From Photobacterium piscicola (GTDB lineage: Bacteria > Pseudomonadota > Gammaproteobacteria > Enterobacterales > Vibrionaceae): a DNA stretch of 64,000 nt. Below the pieces are notes generated by a model, which did not search any database, was not told where the DNA came from, and was given only the letters and a program-made list of their open reading frames with translations. A program made the translations under genes and the position numbers. Of this stretch, positions 1-8,736 are shown in pieces (position 1 is the stretch's first letter; each line of letters begins with the position of its first letter). The stretch lies in contig NZ_FUZI01000001.1 in the NCBI RefSeq assembly GCF_900166965.1, positions 1,178,001 to 1,242,000 of the forward strand. Reading direction: 5' to 3'.

Positions 1-1
1 T

Positions 2-460
2 CTTATCTACGCTATTGTAAAAACAGAAAGTAGCTTTAATCCTTATGCCGTGAGCCATGCAGGGGCTTATGGATTAATGCAGGTCATTCCTAAAACAGCA
101 GGGGCTGATGTATTTAATCTGGTAAAAAATAAACCTGGGATTCCAACTAAAGAATACTTATTTAATCCAGCCAATAATATAGATACTGGAACAGCGTATT
201 TTTATATTTTAAAAAATCGTTACTTAAAAGAAGTTCAGCACCCCACTACTAAACATTACACTATGATTTCTGCTTATAACGGTGGCACCGGTGGCGTACT
301 GGCAACCTTTGATACCGACAGAAAACAGGCGATGGTGGATCTTAACCAGTTACAACCCAATCAAGTTTACTGGGCGTTAACCAATAAACACCCCAAAGCA
401 GAAGCTCGACGCTACTTAGAGAAAGTACTCAATTTTCAAAAAGAATTTGAAGCAATGTAA
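2..460 (+). CDS. mltC: Membrane-bound lytic murein transglycosylase C, C-terminal part
   Basis: The reading frame is open from base 2, so this is the 3' part of a gene that begins outside the window. It encodes the SLT-type catalytic fold of a lytic transglycosylase, which cleaves the MurNAc-GlcNAc bond of peptidoglycan with formation of 1,6-anhydroMurNAc. The KTESSFNPYA motif near the left edge supplies the catalytic Glu. It is followed by GAYGLMQV and SAYNGG, which line the glycan groove. The C-terminal region matches the MltC subfamily rather than Slt70. The neighbouring murQ/murR pair handles MurNAc-6-P, so the context fits wall turnover. The lipoprotein signal cannot be checked here. Confidence 0.9.
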   Translation, partial: LIYAIVKTESSFNPYAVSHAGAYGLMQVIPKTAGADVFNLVKNKPGIPTKEYLFNPANNIDTGTAYFYILKNRYLKEVQHPTTKHYTMISAYNGGTGGVLATFDTDRKQAMVDLNQLQPNQVYWALTNKHPKAEARRYLEKVLNFQKEFEAM

Positions 461-553
461 TGGATAGGATATGACATTACGATAACAATAAACTCATTGT
501 CTGTGTATACTGTATAAGCATACCTTTTTGATGTAAGTATTTAGGGATAAAAT

Positions 554-721
554 ATGATCATTCTATTAGTACTATTCATTATATCGGCATTAACACTGGT
601 TATTTCACTGCGTTTATGCCGATTTAACGATAGTCCGAACGAACAATCAGTCAATACCACACCAGCGTCACCACCGCCGATATTAGAACAAAAACAACAA
701 ATATCGGAACAATTATTATAA
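554..721 (+). CDS. Small single-span membrane protein, 55 aa
   Basis: This short frame begins at ATG 554 behind a weak TAGGGA ribosome site. It encodes a strongly hydrophobic N-terminal helix (MIILLVLFIISALTLVI) followed by Arg/Cys-rich residues and a polar, Pro- and Gln-rich tail. The topology suggests one membrane span with a short cytoplasmic tail. I do not recognise a family. It lies alone between mltC and the end of murQ, so its job cannot be inferred from context. The longer frame on the opposite strand at the same place has no membrane or domain signal and is taken as a shadow. Confidence 0.5.
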   Translation: MIILLVLFIISALTLVISLRLCRFNDSPNEQSVNTTPASPPPILEQKQQISEQLL

Positions 722-797
722 TCAAAGTTAAACACACACAATGCTCAAGTGTGTGTTTATATAATTTCTCAGCCCAAAGCTATTTCATGATTTTAGC

Positions 798-1703
798 TTA
801 GTTAAGTTCCGCAATTGCAGGACGAATATAACCTTTATTGCGCTGTAAAAGTGCTTTCGCTGTCTCGCTATCAATCCCTGTTAATACCATCACAATCGCT
901 GTTTTACAGTGGCCATCACATGCATCTAAGGCTACTTCTGCTTGCTCACGATCACATTCCGTCGCTTGCATCACAATCTGCTTTTGACGTTCAACTAATT
1001 TAGCGTTGGTCGCTTCTACATCTACCATCAAATTGCCATAAATTTTACCCATTCGAATCATTGCGCCAGTTGTAAGCATATTAAGCACTAACTTTTGGGC
1101 AGTGCCCGCTTTCATACGTGATGATCCAGTTACAACTTCAGCGCCGACAACTGGTGTGATCACAATATCAGCAGCAGCCGTCATTGGACTTTGAGGATTA
1201 CAACTTACACAAGCGACAGTCGCCCCCACAGAACGCGCATACGCCATTGCCCCTAATACATACGGCGTACGTCCACTGGCAGCAATACCAACAAGTACAT
1301 CTTTGGCAGAAAAATGGATGGCTTTTAAATCATCAGCGCCCATTTCAACATTATCTTCTGCATTTTCAACTGCTTTTAAAATCGCTTGATGGCCACCTGC
1401 AATTAAACCGACCACTTGTTCTGGCGCACTGCCATATGTCGGTGGACACTCACTTGCATCAAGAATACCTAAACGGCCAGACGTACCTGCACCAATATAA
1501 ATTAACCGTCCACCTTGTGAAAATGCAGTAGCGATAGCATCCACAGCTTGAGCAATCGCAGGTAATGTTTGCTCAACAGCCAATGCGACTTTTTTATCTT
1601 CATTATTGATAACTTTCAGCATCTCTAACGTTGATAATGTGTCTATCGCTTCACTGGCATTATTTCGGCTTTCAGTGACTAATTTCGTTAAATCAATTTG
1701 CAT
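798..1703 (-). CDS. murQ: N-acetylmuramic acid 6-phosphate etherase
   Basis: This enzyme cleaves the D-lactyl ether of MurNAc-6-P to give GlcNAc-6-P and lactate, a step of peptidoglycan recycling in the cytoplasm. The 301-residue length is typical of MurQ. A SIS sugar-phosphate fold is visible: [10 protein letters not shown] near residue 70, directly followed by DASECPP with the catalytic Glu, then [11 protein letters not shown], and [14 protein letters not shown] with the family signature. The gene is divergent from an RpiR-type regulator with 135 bp between them. No MurNAc PTS transporter (murP) or anmK lies in the window. Confidence 0.96.
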   Translation of the reverse strand: MQIDLTKLVTESRNNASEAIDTLSTLEMLKVINNEDKKVALAVEQTLPAIAQAVDAIATAFSQGGRLIYIGAGTSGRLGILDASECPPTYGSAPEQVVGLIAGGHQAILKAVENAEDNVEMGADDLKAIHFSAKDVLVGIAASGRTPYVLGAMAYARSVGATVACVSCNPQSPMTAAADIVITPVVGAEVVTGSSRMKAGTAQKLVLNMLTTGAMIRMGKIYGNLMVDVEATNAKLVERQKQIVMQATECDREQAEVALDACDGHCKTAIVMVLTGIDSETAKALLQRNKGYIRPAIAELN

Positions 1704-1838
1704 GGTAACGCTCTAAAATCAATAACATTAGTGATAGCATAACGTATTCATGTTGCGATTAAATAATAATTTCACAATCAAACGACGGCCGAGCAACCAA
1801 TAGCAACAGATAAATACAAAATCATCATACTTTTATTT

Positions 1839-2729
1839 ATGGCTATCGATTATGCTAATAGCATCACCTCAATACCAACCAAACCTATGACGATTCTTGC
1901 TAATATTGCCAATATCAAATCACAGTTATCACCTAGCGCCCAGAAAATTGCAGCTTTAATATTACAACACCCAAAATCCGTGGTAACGCTGTCATCGCAG
2001 CAACTCGCACAGCAAGCTAATGTTGGTCAATCAAGTATCGTTAAATTCACGCAAAAGCTAGGATTTAAAGGGTTTCCAGCGTTCAAAATGGCAATGATTG
2101 AAGAATTGGATCGTCAACAAGCCATTGGCAGTGATCCGCAACAGCTACCCAACCAAATTAGCCCCAATGATAGCGTTATTACTCTCGCGCAAAAATTAGC
2201 ACATCAAAAAACTGATGCCATCATTGAAACGACAAATGCCATCGATGAAGCCTCATTTCACCATATCATTGCGCTATTTACCCAAGCGCAGCGTATTCAA
2301 TTAATCGGTTTAGGTGATGCCGCAGGGATTGCGAAAGATTTTAGTACTAAATTACTGACACTAGGCATGGCAGTAATTACACAACAAGAGCCCTCACTTC
2401 AGATCATCATTACCCACACACTACAGCCAAGTGATATGCTGTGTGTCATTGGTGAAGAGATCCACCAGCCAGAGATCATTCAGGCTACACACCAGGCAAC
2501 AACGAAAGGTGTACCATTAGTGGCCTTAACTTCCCACGACTCCAGCACATTGCGACAAGTTGCACAATTTACACTGGATACCTTAGCGGTAAAGACATCA
2601 ATGTGTAGTCATACTCAAAAATACAATTATTCAATTGCATTACAAGCAGCCCAACAGACCTTAACCGATCTATTATTTATGGCTCTCGCGCAACAATCGC
2701 TTAAAAACTCACCAACGAATAATCTTTAA
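1839..2729 (+). CDS. murR: RpiR/MurR-family transcriptional regulator
   Basis: An N-terminal RpiR helix-turn-helix (about residues 20-95, including LAQQANVGQSSIVKFTQKLGFKGF) is followed by a SIS sugar-phosphate sensing domain (about residues 130-270). The divergent position next to murQ makes it the likely repressor of murQ responding to MurNAc-6-P; this is inference from gene order. The SIS half is less canonical than in E. coli MurR (GEEIHQPE in place of the usual S-x-S-G-x-T loop), so the ligand could differ. An internal ATG at 1887 gives MTILANIANIKSQLSPSAQK, which resembles a normal RpiR start, and neither ATG has a clear ribosome site. Confidence 0.8.
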   Translation: MAIDYANSITSIPTKPMTILANIANIKSQLSPSAQKIAALILQHPKSVVTLSSQQLAQQANVGQSSIVKFTQKLGFKGFPAFKMAMIEELDRQQAIGSDPQQLPNQISPNDSVITLAQKLAHQKTDAIIETTNAIDEASFHHIIALFTQAQRIQLIGLGDAAGIAKDFSTKLLTLGMAVITQQEPSLQIIITHTLQPSDMLCVIGEEIHQPEIIQATHQATTKGVPLVALTSHDSSTLRQVAQFTLDTLAVKTSMCSHTQKYNYSIALQAAQQTLTDLLFMALAQQSLKNSPTNNL

Positions 2730-2965
2730 TCGTTTTTAAAATCAGCACTACGACATTTTTTTGTTAAAAACGCGAAAGTTATGCATTTATAACCATGAAA
2801 ATACGAAAAAAGAATGGAACCACAGACATTGCGAAATGTCACACTGTATAATGGCTTTCATAAATAACGCTCCAGCGATAACAAAAATAAAAGTAAAACA
2901 CCATTTTTACGAATAACCGCTGCTGGATTTATCTTTCATGACTACGGATAGAAACTGAATAAGTA

Positions 2966-5900
2966 ATGACTCAAGATACCCCAAAATCAACTCCAGTTGT
3001 CCATAAAAAAAAGACCGTAAAAAAAGTGGCCTTATGGGCAATGATCGCATTCTTAACGCCCATCATCACAGTATCTGGCGTATTAGCTTATGGCGTTAAA
3101 CTTGATCTGAGCTCACATCGAAATGAAATTAATCAATGGCTAACCAAGACCCTTGATAGAAAAACAGATATCAAAGGAAATATGACTGTCACCCTGTCAT
3201 TTAGCCCAGAGATTGAATTAAGTGATGTTACCATTGCGAATTTAACATCAATGCCATGGCAGCCAATGCTAAAATCAGGCTATATTGCAGCCAAAATTTC
3301 AGTATTGCCATTATTAAAAAACACACTGAAAATTGATTACATTAATCTTAAAGATATCTCATTAAACTTACTACGAGATCAACAAGGTAATGAGAATTGG
3401 TTGTTTAATCAGCCGACTACATCACCAAAAAACACCCAATCATCGTCACTTAAATTAATTTTAAGTAACAATATTATCGCAGACAAAATTCGTCTTAATT
3501 ATGAAGACCAAGTTAAAGGAACCTATTACAGTGGTTATCTTGATCACCTTGCGCTAACCAAACCAGATAAATGGTTATTAGTCGCTAAAGGCGATGCTAT
3601 GGGCAGTGAATATAACCTTTCACTGACGGGTGATTTACAAAAACTGATCAATAATCAACATGGTCAATTATTTGCCAAAGGCAGCTTTGCAGGTGCTGAA
3701 GTCGATATTGATGCCAACATAACCCCATTTAATAGTGGTGATGATTCAACGGCTAATATCAGTTTACAGTGGAAAAATACTAACCAAATTTCAAACCTCT
3801 TAGATCTTGATTTAAAGCATGTTGCCCCTTTATCGATGACCACTGAACTCAGTGTATCCAATAAAGGTATTGCCTTTGAAAATATTCAAATACACAGCCC
3901 TATTACCTCTGCTGAGGGATATATTAATGTTCGTTTTGCGCAAAATGCTCAACAGCTAAACATTATTAATGGCAAGTTAGATATTCCAGAGATTGATCTT
4001 CGCCCATGGCTACAACCGCAACCACAAATGATGCGTGCATCAATGTATGCCGCAGCACCACAACAATCACCACTACAAAAAGCATTGGATCAGTGGTTAG
4101 TTAAAACGCGTACTCACTTCGGCTTGACCATCGGTAAAATCAAAGGTCTTGGTACACCTGTTAACACGATTTCACTTAACATTGATGGTGAAAAAGGCAA
4201 ATTATCTGCACCAATGGCAGCCAATATTGCTAATGTTGCTTTTAAAGGCAATGCCCGTATTAATGCAACGCAATGGACATCAAAAGTAGATGTTACGTTA
4301 GGCGCTAAAGATTCACCATTAGGTGAAATGGCTGGTTGGATTTCAGGCTTACCCAATGCAACGGGATACCTTAAAAATGCGCAACTGAAACTCACAACGG
4401 AAGGTACCAAATTACAACAATGGTTAGATAACAGTCAGCTTGGACTTACTATCAGTCATGCTAATATCAATTGGGGGGCTAAAGCGTCATTTGCCATTGA
4501 TAAAGCGCAATTACATTCCGGAATGTCACAGCCGTTCAGCTCAAATATTAACGGTAAAATCATGGATATTCCGGTTAAGATTACTGCCAAAACGGGCACA
4601 TTAGCCGATATTATTAATCATCGCACTTGGACACCATCACTGCACTTCTCAAGTCCAGTTTTAGATATAAAAGCACAAGGTAAGTTAGTCAATACTGACT
4701 GGCAGCAAGGCAGTTGGTTTGACATTAACGTTCACAGTAATGACGTTGGAAAACTAAGTCCATGGCTCAATACTCGTGAAACCATGCATGGTAAACTTAA
4801 TTTCAAAGGTAAGCTAACCAATAACGGTCAATGGCTGGATCTTGATATTCCTGATATCACGCTACTTAACAGTCAGGGTAAATTAAATTTACAGTGGCAA
4901 TCTTTACACGATCAGCCATTTTTAAAATTAAATAGCCAATTCAATACACTTGATTTTACTCAATTAAGTCAGTTTATTAATAAGACCAGCTTACCTAAAG
5001 TAGAACAAACGGTCCCTACCCAAGGCGTTAATCTTGATGTGCCTATTCTGAGTAACAAAATTATCATTGCAGATGCCGATGTGAATTTACGTGTTAATAA
5101 AATGCTGTGGGCACAACAGCAAGTTGATGATATGGCATTTAAAGGTCAAATCCGTAACGGTAAACTCAGTACATCACCGTTTAGTGCGCGTTATGCAGGC
5201 AGTGTTTATAACGGTGATATTGCCTTTGATATTAATAATCAAACCATTAACTCACAGCTACATTTAGCGGTAAACAAACCTAATATTGGCCGTATTTTAC
5301 ATCAATTTAATATCGTCAATAATCTCGGTATGAGCTTAGATAGTGCCAAACTTGCTGTTTCATTATCAGGTCGAACATTGTTAGAGTTAATGGAACAAGC
5401 AAAGATAGATGCTAAACTCAATGGTGGTAAATTAAGCCTATCAGACAGCTACACTGGTAAAGCATTTGATATCGCATTGAACCAAGGCCACTTTATTACA
5501 GGGCCGAATACGGCGACTCATCTTACCCTTGATGGACAAGCGGCCAATAAACCCGTAGCAATCACGCTTAATTCAGTATCATTGAAGCAAGCCAATGATG
5601 GCCGTAAGTCAATTCCAGTTAAACTAAATGCCAATATTGGTGACATTAAGTTTGATGCTCAATCACAGGTTGTATTACCGATTGATCCTAAAAAACTGAA
5701 TCTAATCTTTGAGGCAACGACCCCAAACTTAAACCGCTTTGATGATTTCACTGGCATAAAATTACCCCCTTATGGACCCGTAAAAGTCGCCGCATCATTA
5801 TCAATGGATAAGATCGGTTACCACCTGCGTGACATGTTAATCAAGGTTGGTAGCAGCACTCTTAAAGGCCGTGGTGAGTTTTTACCACCGCTTAAAGGTG

Positions 5901-6880
5901 ATGGTCGTCATCGTCCTGATATTAAATTGGCACTTAATGCACCGTTTATACAGATCAACGATTTCAAGCTGAAAAATTGGCAAGCATGGTTACCTGCTAA
6001 CCAAAAAAACCATAAGCTTACCGTTAAAGATCAGCCCGTAAATGTCATTAGTCCGCAGGGATTAAATTTATTCAATGCAGATTTTAAACTAAACGTAGGC
6101 AATGTACGTTCAGGTAAAGATTGGTTAGGTGCTGGTAGATTGGATTGGACCTTACATAATGGTCTATTAACGCTGAAACCATTACATATTCAATTACCCG
6201 GTGGTGATATCAATATTGATGGTTCTGTTGCGCCTAAAGGTGATAAATTTGCTATTAAACTCAATGGACTGGTGAAGAATTTTGATTACGGCATTATCGC
6301 CCGCCGTATCGATCCTAAAACTGATATGCACGGTAAGATCAGTGCTAAATTTGATTTAAGCAGTGTTGCTAATACACCAGAAAGCTTAATGAATAATGCC
6401 AATGGTTTTATTGGGTTTGCGGCATGGCCTAAAGCTTATCAAGCTAATCTTATCGATCTGTGGGCGGTGAGTTTAGCTGATGCCGTATTACCCACCTTTA
6501 CCACCAAAGATAACTCGGTACTTAACTGCGTTGCTGGCGGATTTAATATCCATAATGGCAATATGAAACAACGTGATTTATTACTTGATACCTCACGCAT
6601 TCAAGTACATGGCGCATTTAATGCCAGTTATAAGAAACATGACTTTAACTTGTATCTATCACCACGATCTAAAAGAGCACAAATATTTAGCCTTCAAACC
6701 CCTGTAGAAGTGCATGGCACGTTTGAGAAGTTTAATCTTGAAATACCGCTCTCTGCCATTTTTGAAACATCGATACGGTTTACAACCAGCCCTGTCGTGG
6801 CGCCATTACAATGGCTGTTTGAAAAACCGATTGCCGCTAATGGCAGTGCGGAATGCCAGCGAATTTGGCAAACACAATAG
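2966..6880 (+). CDS. AsmA-family envelope protein (bridge-like lipid transport family)
   Basis: This 1304-residue protein has one N-terminal membrane anchor (about residues 22-45) behind a Lys-rich cytoplasmic start. A long periplasmic region of repeated beta-rich segments follows, typical of AsmA/YhjG/TamB-like proteins. The N-terminal part (RKTDIKGNMTVTLSFSPEIELSDVTIAN) is the classical AsmA domain. The last ~250 residues (GGDINIDGSV, then GFIGFAAWPKAYQANLIDLWA) match the AsmA C-terminal domain. It is roughly twice the length of E. coli YhjG or AsmA. Such proteins are thought to form hydrophobic grooves moving lipids between inner and outer membranes. It appears monocistronic, ending in a strong terminator. 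Confidence 0.85.
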   Translation: MTQDTPKSTPVVHKKKTVKKVALWAMIAFLTPIITVSGVLAYGVKLDLSSHRNEINQWLTKTLDRKTDIKGNMTVTLSFSPEIELSDVTIANLTSMPWQPMLKSGYIAAKISVLPLLKNTLKIDYINLKDISLNLLRDQQGNENWLFNQPTTSPKNTQSSSLKLILSNNIIADKIRLNYEDQVKGTYYSGYLDHLALTKPDKWLLVAKGDAMGSEYNLSLTGDLQKLINNQHGQLFAKGSFAGAEVDIDANITPFNSGDDSTANISLQWKNTNQISNLLDLDLKHVAPLSMTTELSVSNKGIAFENIQIHSPITSAEGYINVRFAQNAQQLNIINGKLDIPEIDLRPWLQPQPQMMRASMYAAAPQQSPLQKALDQWLVKTRTHFGLTIGKIKGLGTPVNTISLNIDGEKGKLSAPMAANIANVAFKGNARINATQWTSKVDVTLGAKDSPLGEMAGWISGLPNATGYLKNAQLKLTTEGTKLQQWLDNSQLGLTISHANINWGAKASFAIDKAQLHSGMSQPFSSNINGKIMDIPVKITAKTGTLADIINHRTWTPSLHFSSPVLDIKAQGKLVNTDWQQGSWFDINVHSNDVGKLSPWLNTRETMHGKLNFKGKLTNNGQWLDLDIPDITLLNSQGKLNLQWQSLHDQPFLKLNSQFNTLDFTQLSQFINKTSLPKVEQTVPTQGVNLDVPILSNKIIIADADVNLRVNKMLWAQQQVDDMAFKGQIRNGKLSTSPFSARYAGSVYNGDIAFDINNQTINSQLHLAVNKPNIGRILHQFNIVNNLGMSLDSAKLAVSLSGRTLLELMEQAKIDAKLNGGKLSLSDSYTGKAFDIALNQGHFITGPNTATHLTLDGQAANKPVAITLNSVSLKQANDGRKSIPVKLNANIGDIKFDAQSQVVLPIDPKKLNLIFEATTPNLNRFDDFTGIKLPPYGPVKVAASLSMDKIGYHLRDMLIKVGSSTLKGRGEFLPPLKGDGRHRPDIKLALNAPFIQINDFKLKNWQAWLPANQKNHKLTVKDQPVNVISPQGLNLFNADFKLNVGNVRSGKDWLGAGRLDWTLHNGLLTLKPLHIQLPGGDINIDGSVAPKGDKFAIKLNGLVKNFDYGIIARRIDPKTDMHGKISAKFDLSSVANTPESLMNNANGFIGFAAWPKAYQANLIDLWAVSLADAVLPTFTTKDNSVLNCVAGGFNIHNGNMKQRDLLLDTSRIQVHGAFNASYKKHDFNLYLSPRSKRAQIFSLQTPVEVHGTFEKFNLEIPLSAIFETSIRFTTSPVVAPLQWLFEKPIAANGSAECQRIWQTQ

Positions 6881-6903
6881 GCGCATTATCTCCCTGTAAT
6901 GTT

Positions 6904-6934
6904 AAAAGATGGATTTTATAATCCATCTTTTTTT
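6904..6934 (+). terminator. Rho-independent terminator of the AsmA-family gene
   Basis: A perfect 12-bp stem (AAAAGATGGATT / AATCCATCTTTT) with a TTAT loop is followed by a run of eight T, starting 23 bases after the stop codon. Confidence 0.9.
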
Positions 6935-6974
6935 TATTTTGTTGTTTTAAAATAAAGAATCACCACCTTGGTTA

Positions 6975-6993
6975 TGATGTAATAAAGACATCA
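6975..6993 (+). promoter_or_regulatory. NorR binding site upstream of norR
   Basis: TGATGT-N7-ACATCA is a perfect inverted repeat containing the GT-(N7)-AC core known for NorR enhancer sites. It lies 41 bp before the norR start codon, suggesting autoregulation. The same motif occurs twice upstream of hcp. Confidence 0.75.
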
Positions 6994-7033
6994 ACTTTAT
7001 TGTTATCACATCATTAGCATCAACAAGGTTATT

Positions 7034-8557
7034 ATGAATTCAAAACTCGATAATGTACTGCTTAATATCGCGCTCAACCTCAGTGCAAACCTTGCTAATA
7101 AACAGCATTATCAGCATCTTATTGATGGAATTGATCAAGTTTTCCCTTGTGATGCCAGTGCATTATTTATACTCGATAAGCAAGGTTTATTAACTCCTGT
7201 TGCCGTTAAAGGATTATCCCCAGCAGTATTAGGACGTCGATTTTATCCTCAAGCACACCCACGTTTAGAAGCCATTATGGCCAGTAAACAACCGGTCCGT
7301 TTTGATGCCGATTCACCATTGCCCGATCCTTTTGACGGTATTTTACTTAATGAACAACAAACCATTGATATTCATGATTGTTTAGGTTGTAGCTTATACG
7401 TTGAAGGACAATTGGTTGGCGTCTTAACATTAGATTCATTAACCGTTGGCGCATTTGATGATATTGAAACCGTTGCCATTGAAACCTTTGCGGCTTTAGC
7501 GGCGGCAACGTTACGTAATATCGCCCAATTTAATGCACTGAAAGATCAAAATAAAAAGCAAAAATCACTCACAAATACATTGATCCAACAAGCACGCTCA
7601 CAGCAAGGTGAAATGGTTGGCATTAGCCCTGTAATGCAACGGTTACGTACCAATATTGCCACCGTTGCAAAGTCTGATTATGCGGTGTTGATCAGTGGTG
7701 AAACAGGCACAGGCAAAGAGTTGGTAGCTCATGAAATTCACGCTCAATCTGCACGTGCAGATACGCCAATGATTTATGTTAACTGCGCCGCACTACCCGA
7801 AGGGCTCGCTGAAAGTGAGATGTTTGGTCATGTAAAAGGGGCATTCACTGGCGCAAATAGCCATCGCGCAGGTAAATTTGAATTAGCCGATGGCGGAACT
7901 CTATTTTTAGATGAAATTGGCGAGTTACCGCTACTTTTACAAGCAAAATTATTACGCGTGATCCAGCAAGGTGAATTGCAACGGGTTGGCAGTGACCAAC
8001 ATTTACACGTTAATGTACGGATTATCGCCGCAACTAACCGACAATTAGAGACAGAAGTCGAGCTTGGTCACTTTCGTGCTGATTTATATCACCGCCTTAA
8101 TGTCTTTCCTATCTTTGTGCCTTCTCTACGTGAACGTCATGATGATATTCCCGTACTCGCTGGTTATTTACTTGAAAAAGTGCGCCATCAATTTAATATA
8201 CCTAATCTACATATTCATCCCAAAGTATTAAGCATGCTTGAAGCGAAGTCATGGCCGGGTAATATTCGTGAATTAGAACATACACTTACCCGAGCAGCAT
8301 TACGTGCCATACAAGATGAACAAAAGACTGTAACTAATCAATATTTTGATTTACCACCAACCAATGATGTTAAAAACACATCACAATTTTTCCCTGAACA
8401 ATCACAACCAATGCGACAATTAGTTGAAAATTATCAAAGGCAGTTAATTGAACACACGCTTGAAAAAACAAACAAAAACTGGTCAAAATCGGCAGAATTT
8501 TTACAAATGGATCGCGGTAATCTCTACCGCATGGGAAAAAAATTAGGTATTAAATAA
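7034..8557 (+). CDS. norR: Nitric-oxide-responsive sigma-54 activator NorR
   Basis: The three-domain layout is that of NorR. An N-terminal GAF domain (about 1-180) binds a mononuclear non-haem iron that senses NO; the HDCLGC segment and the HPRLEAI helix keep the conserved iron-ligand and Arg regions. The AAA+ domain has Walker A GETGTGKE at 222-229, the sigma-54 contact loop GAFTGA at 269-274 and Walker B GGTLFLDEIGELP. A Fis-type helix-turn-helix closes the protein. The next gene, hcp, has two NorR sites and a sigma-54 promoter, so NorR probably drives hcp here rather than norVW, which is absent. Confidence 0.95.
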   Translation: MNSKLDNVLLNIALNLSANLANKQHYQHLIDGIDQVFPCDASALFILDKQGLLTPVAVKGLSPAVLGRRFYPQAHPRLEAIMASKQPVRFDADSPLPDPFDGILLNEQQTIDIHDCLGCSLYVEGQLVGVLTLDSLTVGAFDDIETVAIETFAALAAATLRNIAQFNALKDQNKKQKSLTNTLIQQARSQQGEMVGISPVMQRLRTNIATVAKSDYAVLISGETGTGKELVAHEIHAQSARADTPMIYVNCAALPEGLAESEMFGHVKGAFTGANSHRAGKFELADGGTLFLDEIGELPLLLQAKLLRVIQQGELQRVGSDQHLHVNVRIIAATNRQLETEVELGHFRADLYHRLNVFPIFVPSLRERHDDIPVLAGYLLEKVRHQFNIPNLHIHPKVLSMLEAKSWPGNIRELEHTLTRAALRAIQDEQKTVTNQYFDLPPTNDVKNTSQFFPEQSQPMRQLVENYQRQLIEHTLEKTNKNWSKSAEFLQMDRGNLYRMGKKLGIK

Positions 8558-8574
8558 CAACACCATCAAACTAA

Positions 8575-8593
8575 TGATGTCATATATACAACG
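8575..8593 (+). promoter_or_regulatory. NorR enhancer site 1 of hcp
   Basis: TGATGT-N7-ACAACG keeps the GT-N7-AC core with one degenerate arm. Its centre is 23 bp upstream of the centre of the second, perfect site, and both lie about 80-95 bp before the sigma-54 promoter, a normal enhancer distance. Confidence 0.65.
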
Positions 8594-8597
8594 ATTA

Positions 8598-8616
8598 TGA
8601 TGTATTTATAACATCA
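8598..8616 (+). promoter_or_regulatory. NorR enhancer site 2 of hcp
   Basis: TGATGT-ATTTATA-ACATCA is a perfect inverted repeat with the GT-N7-AC core, the same arms as the site before norR. Confidence 0.8.
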
Positions 8617-8666
8617 TCAATAAATGGAAATATAAAAAAAATACTTAAAAACAATAACATAAAAGG

Positions 8667-8682
8667 TGGCACGGTTAATGCT
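8667..8682 (+). promoter_or_regulatory. Sigma-54 promoter of hcp
   Basis: TGGCACG-GTTA-ATGCT matches the -24/-12 consensus TGGCACG-N4-TTGCW at all but one position, with the correct 10-base gap between the GG and GC doublets. It lies 54 bp before the hcp start codon. Confidence 0.85.
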
Positions 8683-8736
8683 ATATGGCGAGGAGATAAT
8701 ATTTATAATTAGATAATCAAACGCTGGAGCTTTTTC

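Noticed and set aside
541..741. Minus-strand frame of 66 codons next to mltC
   Set aside because: Cys-rich with no domain, and it lies opposite the better-supported small membrane protein at 554-721.
1184..1531. 115-codon plus-strand frame inside murQ
   Set aside because: It is His/Gln/Leu-rich shadow sequence opposite a clearly conserved murQ.
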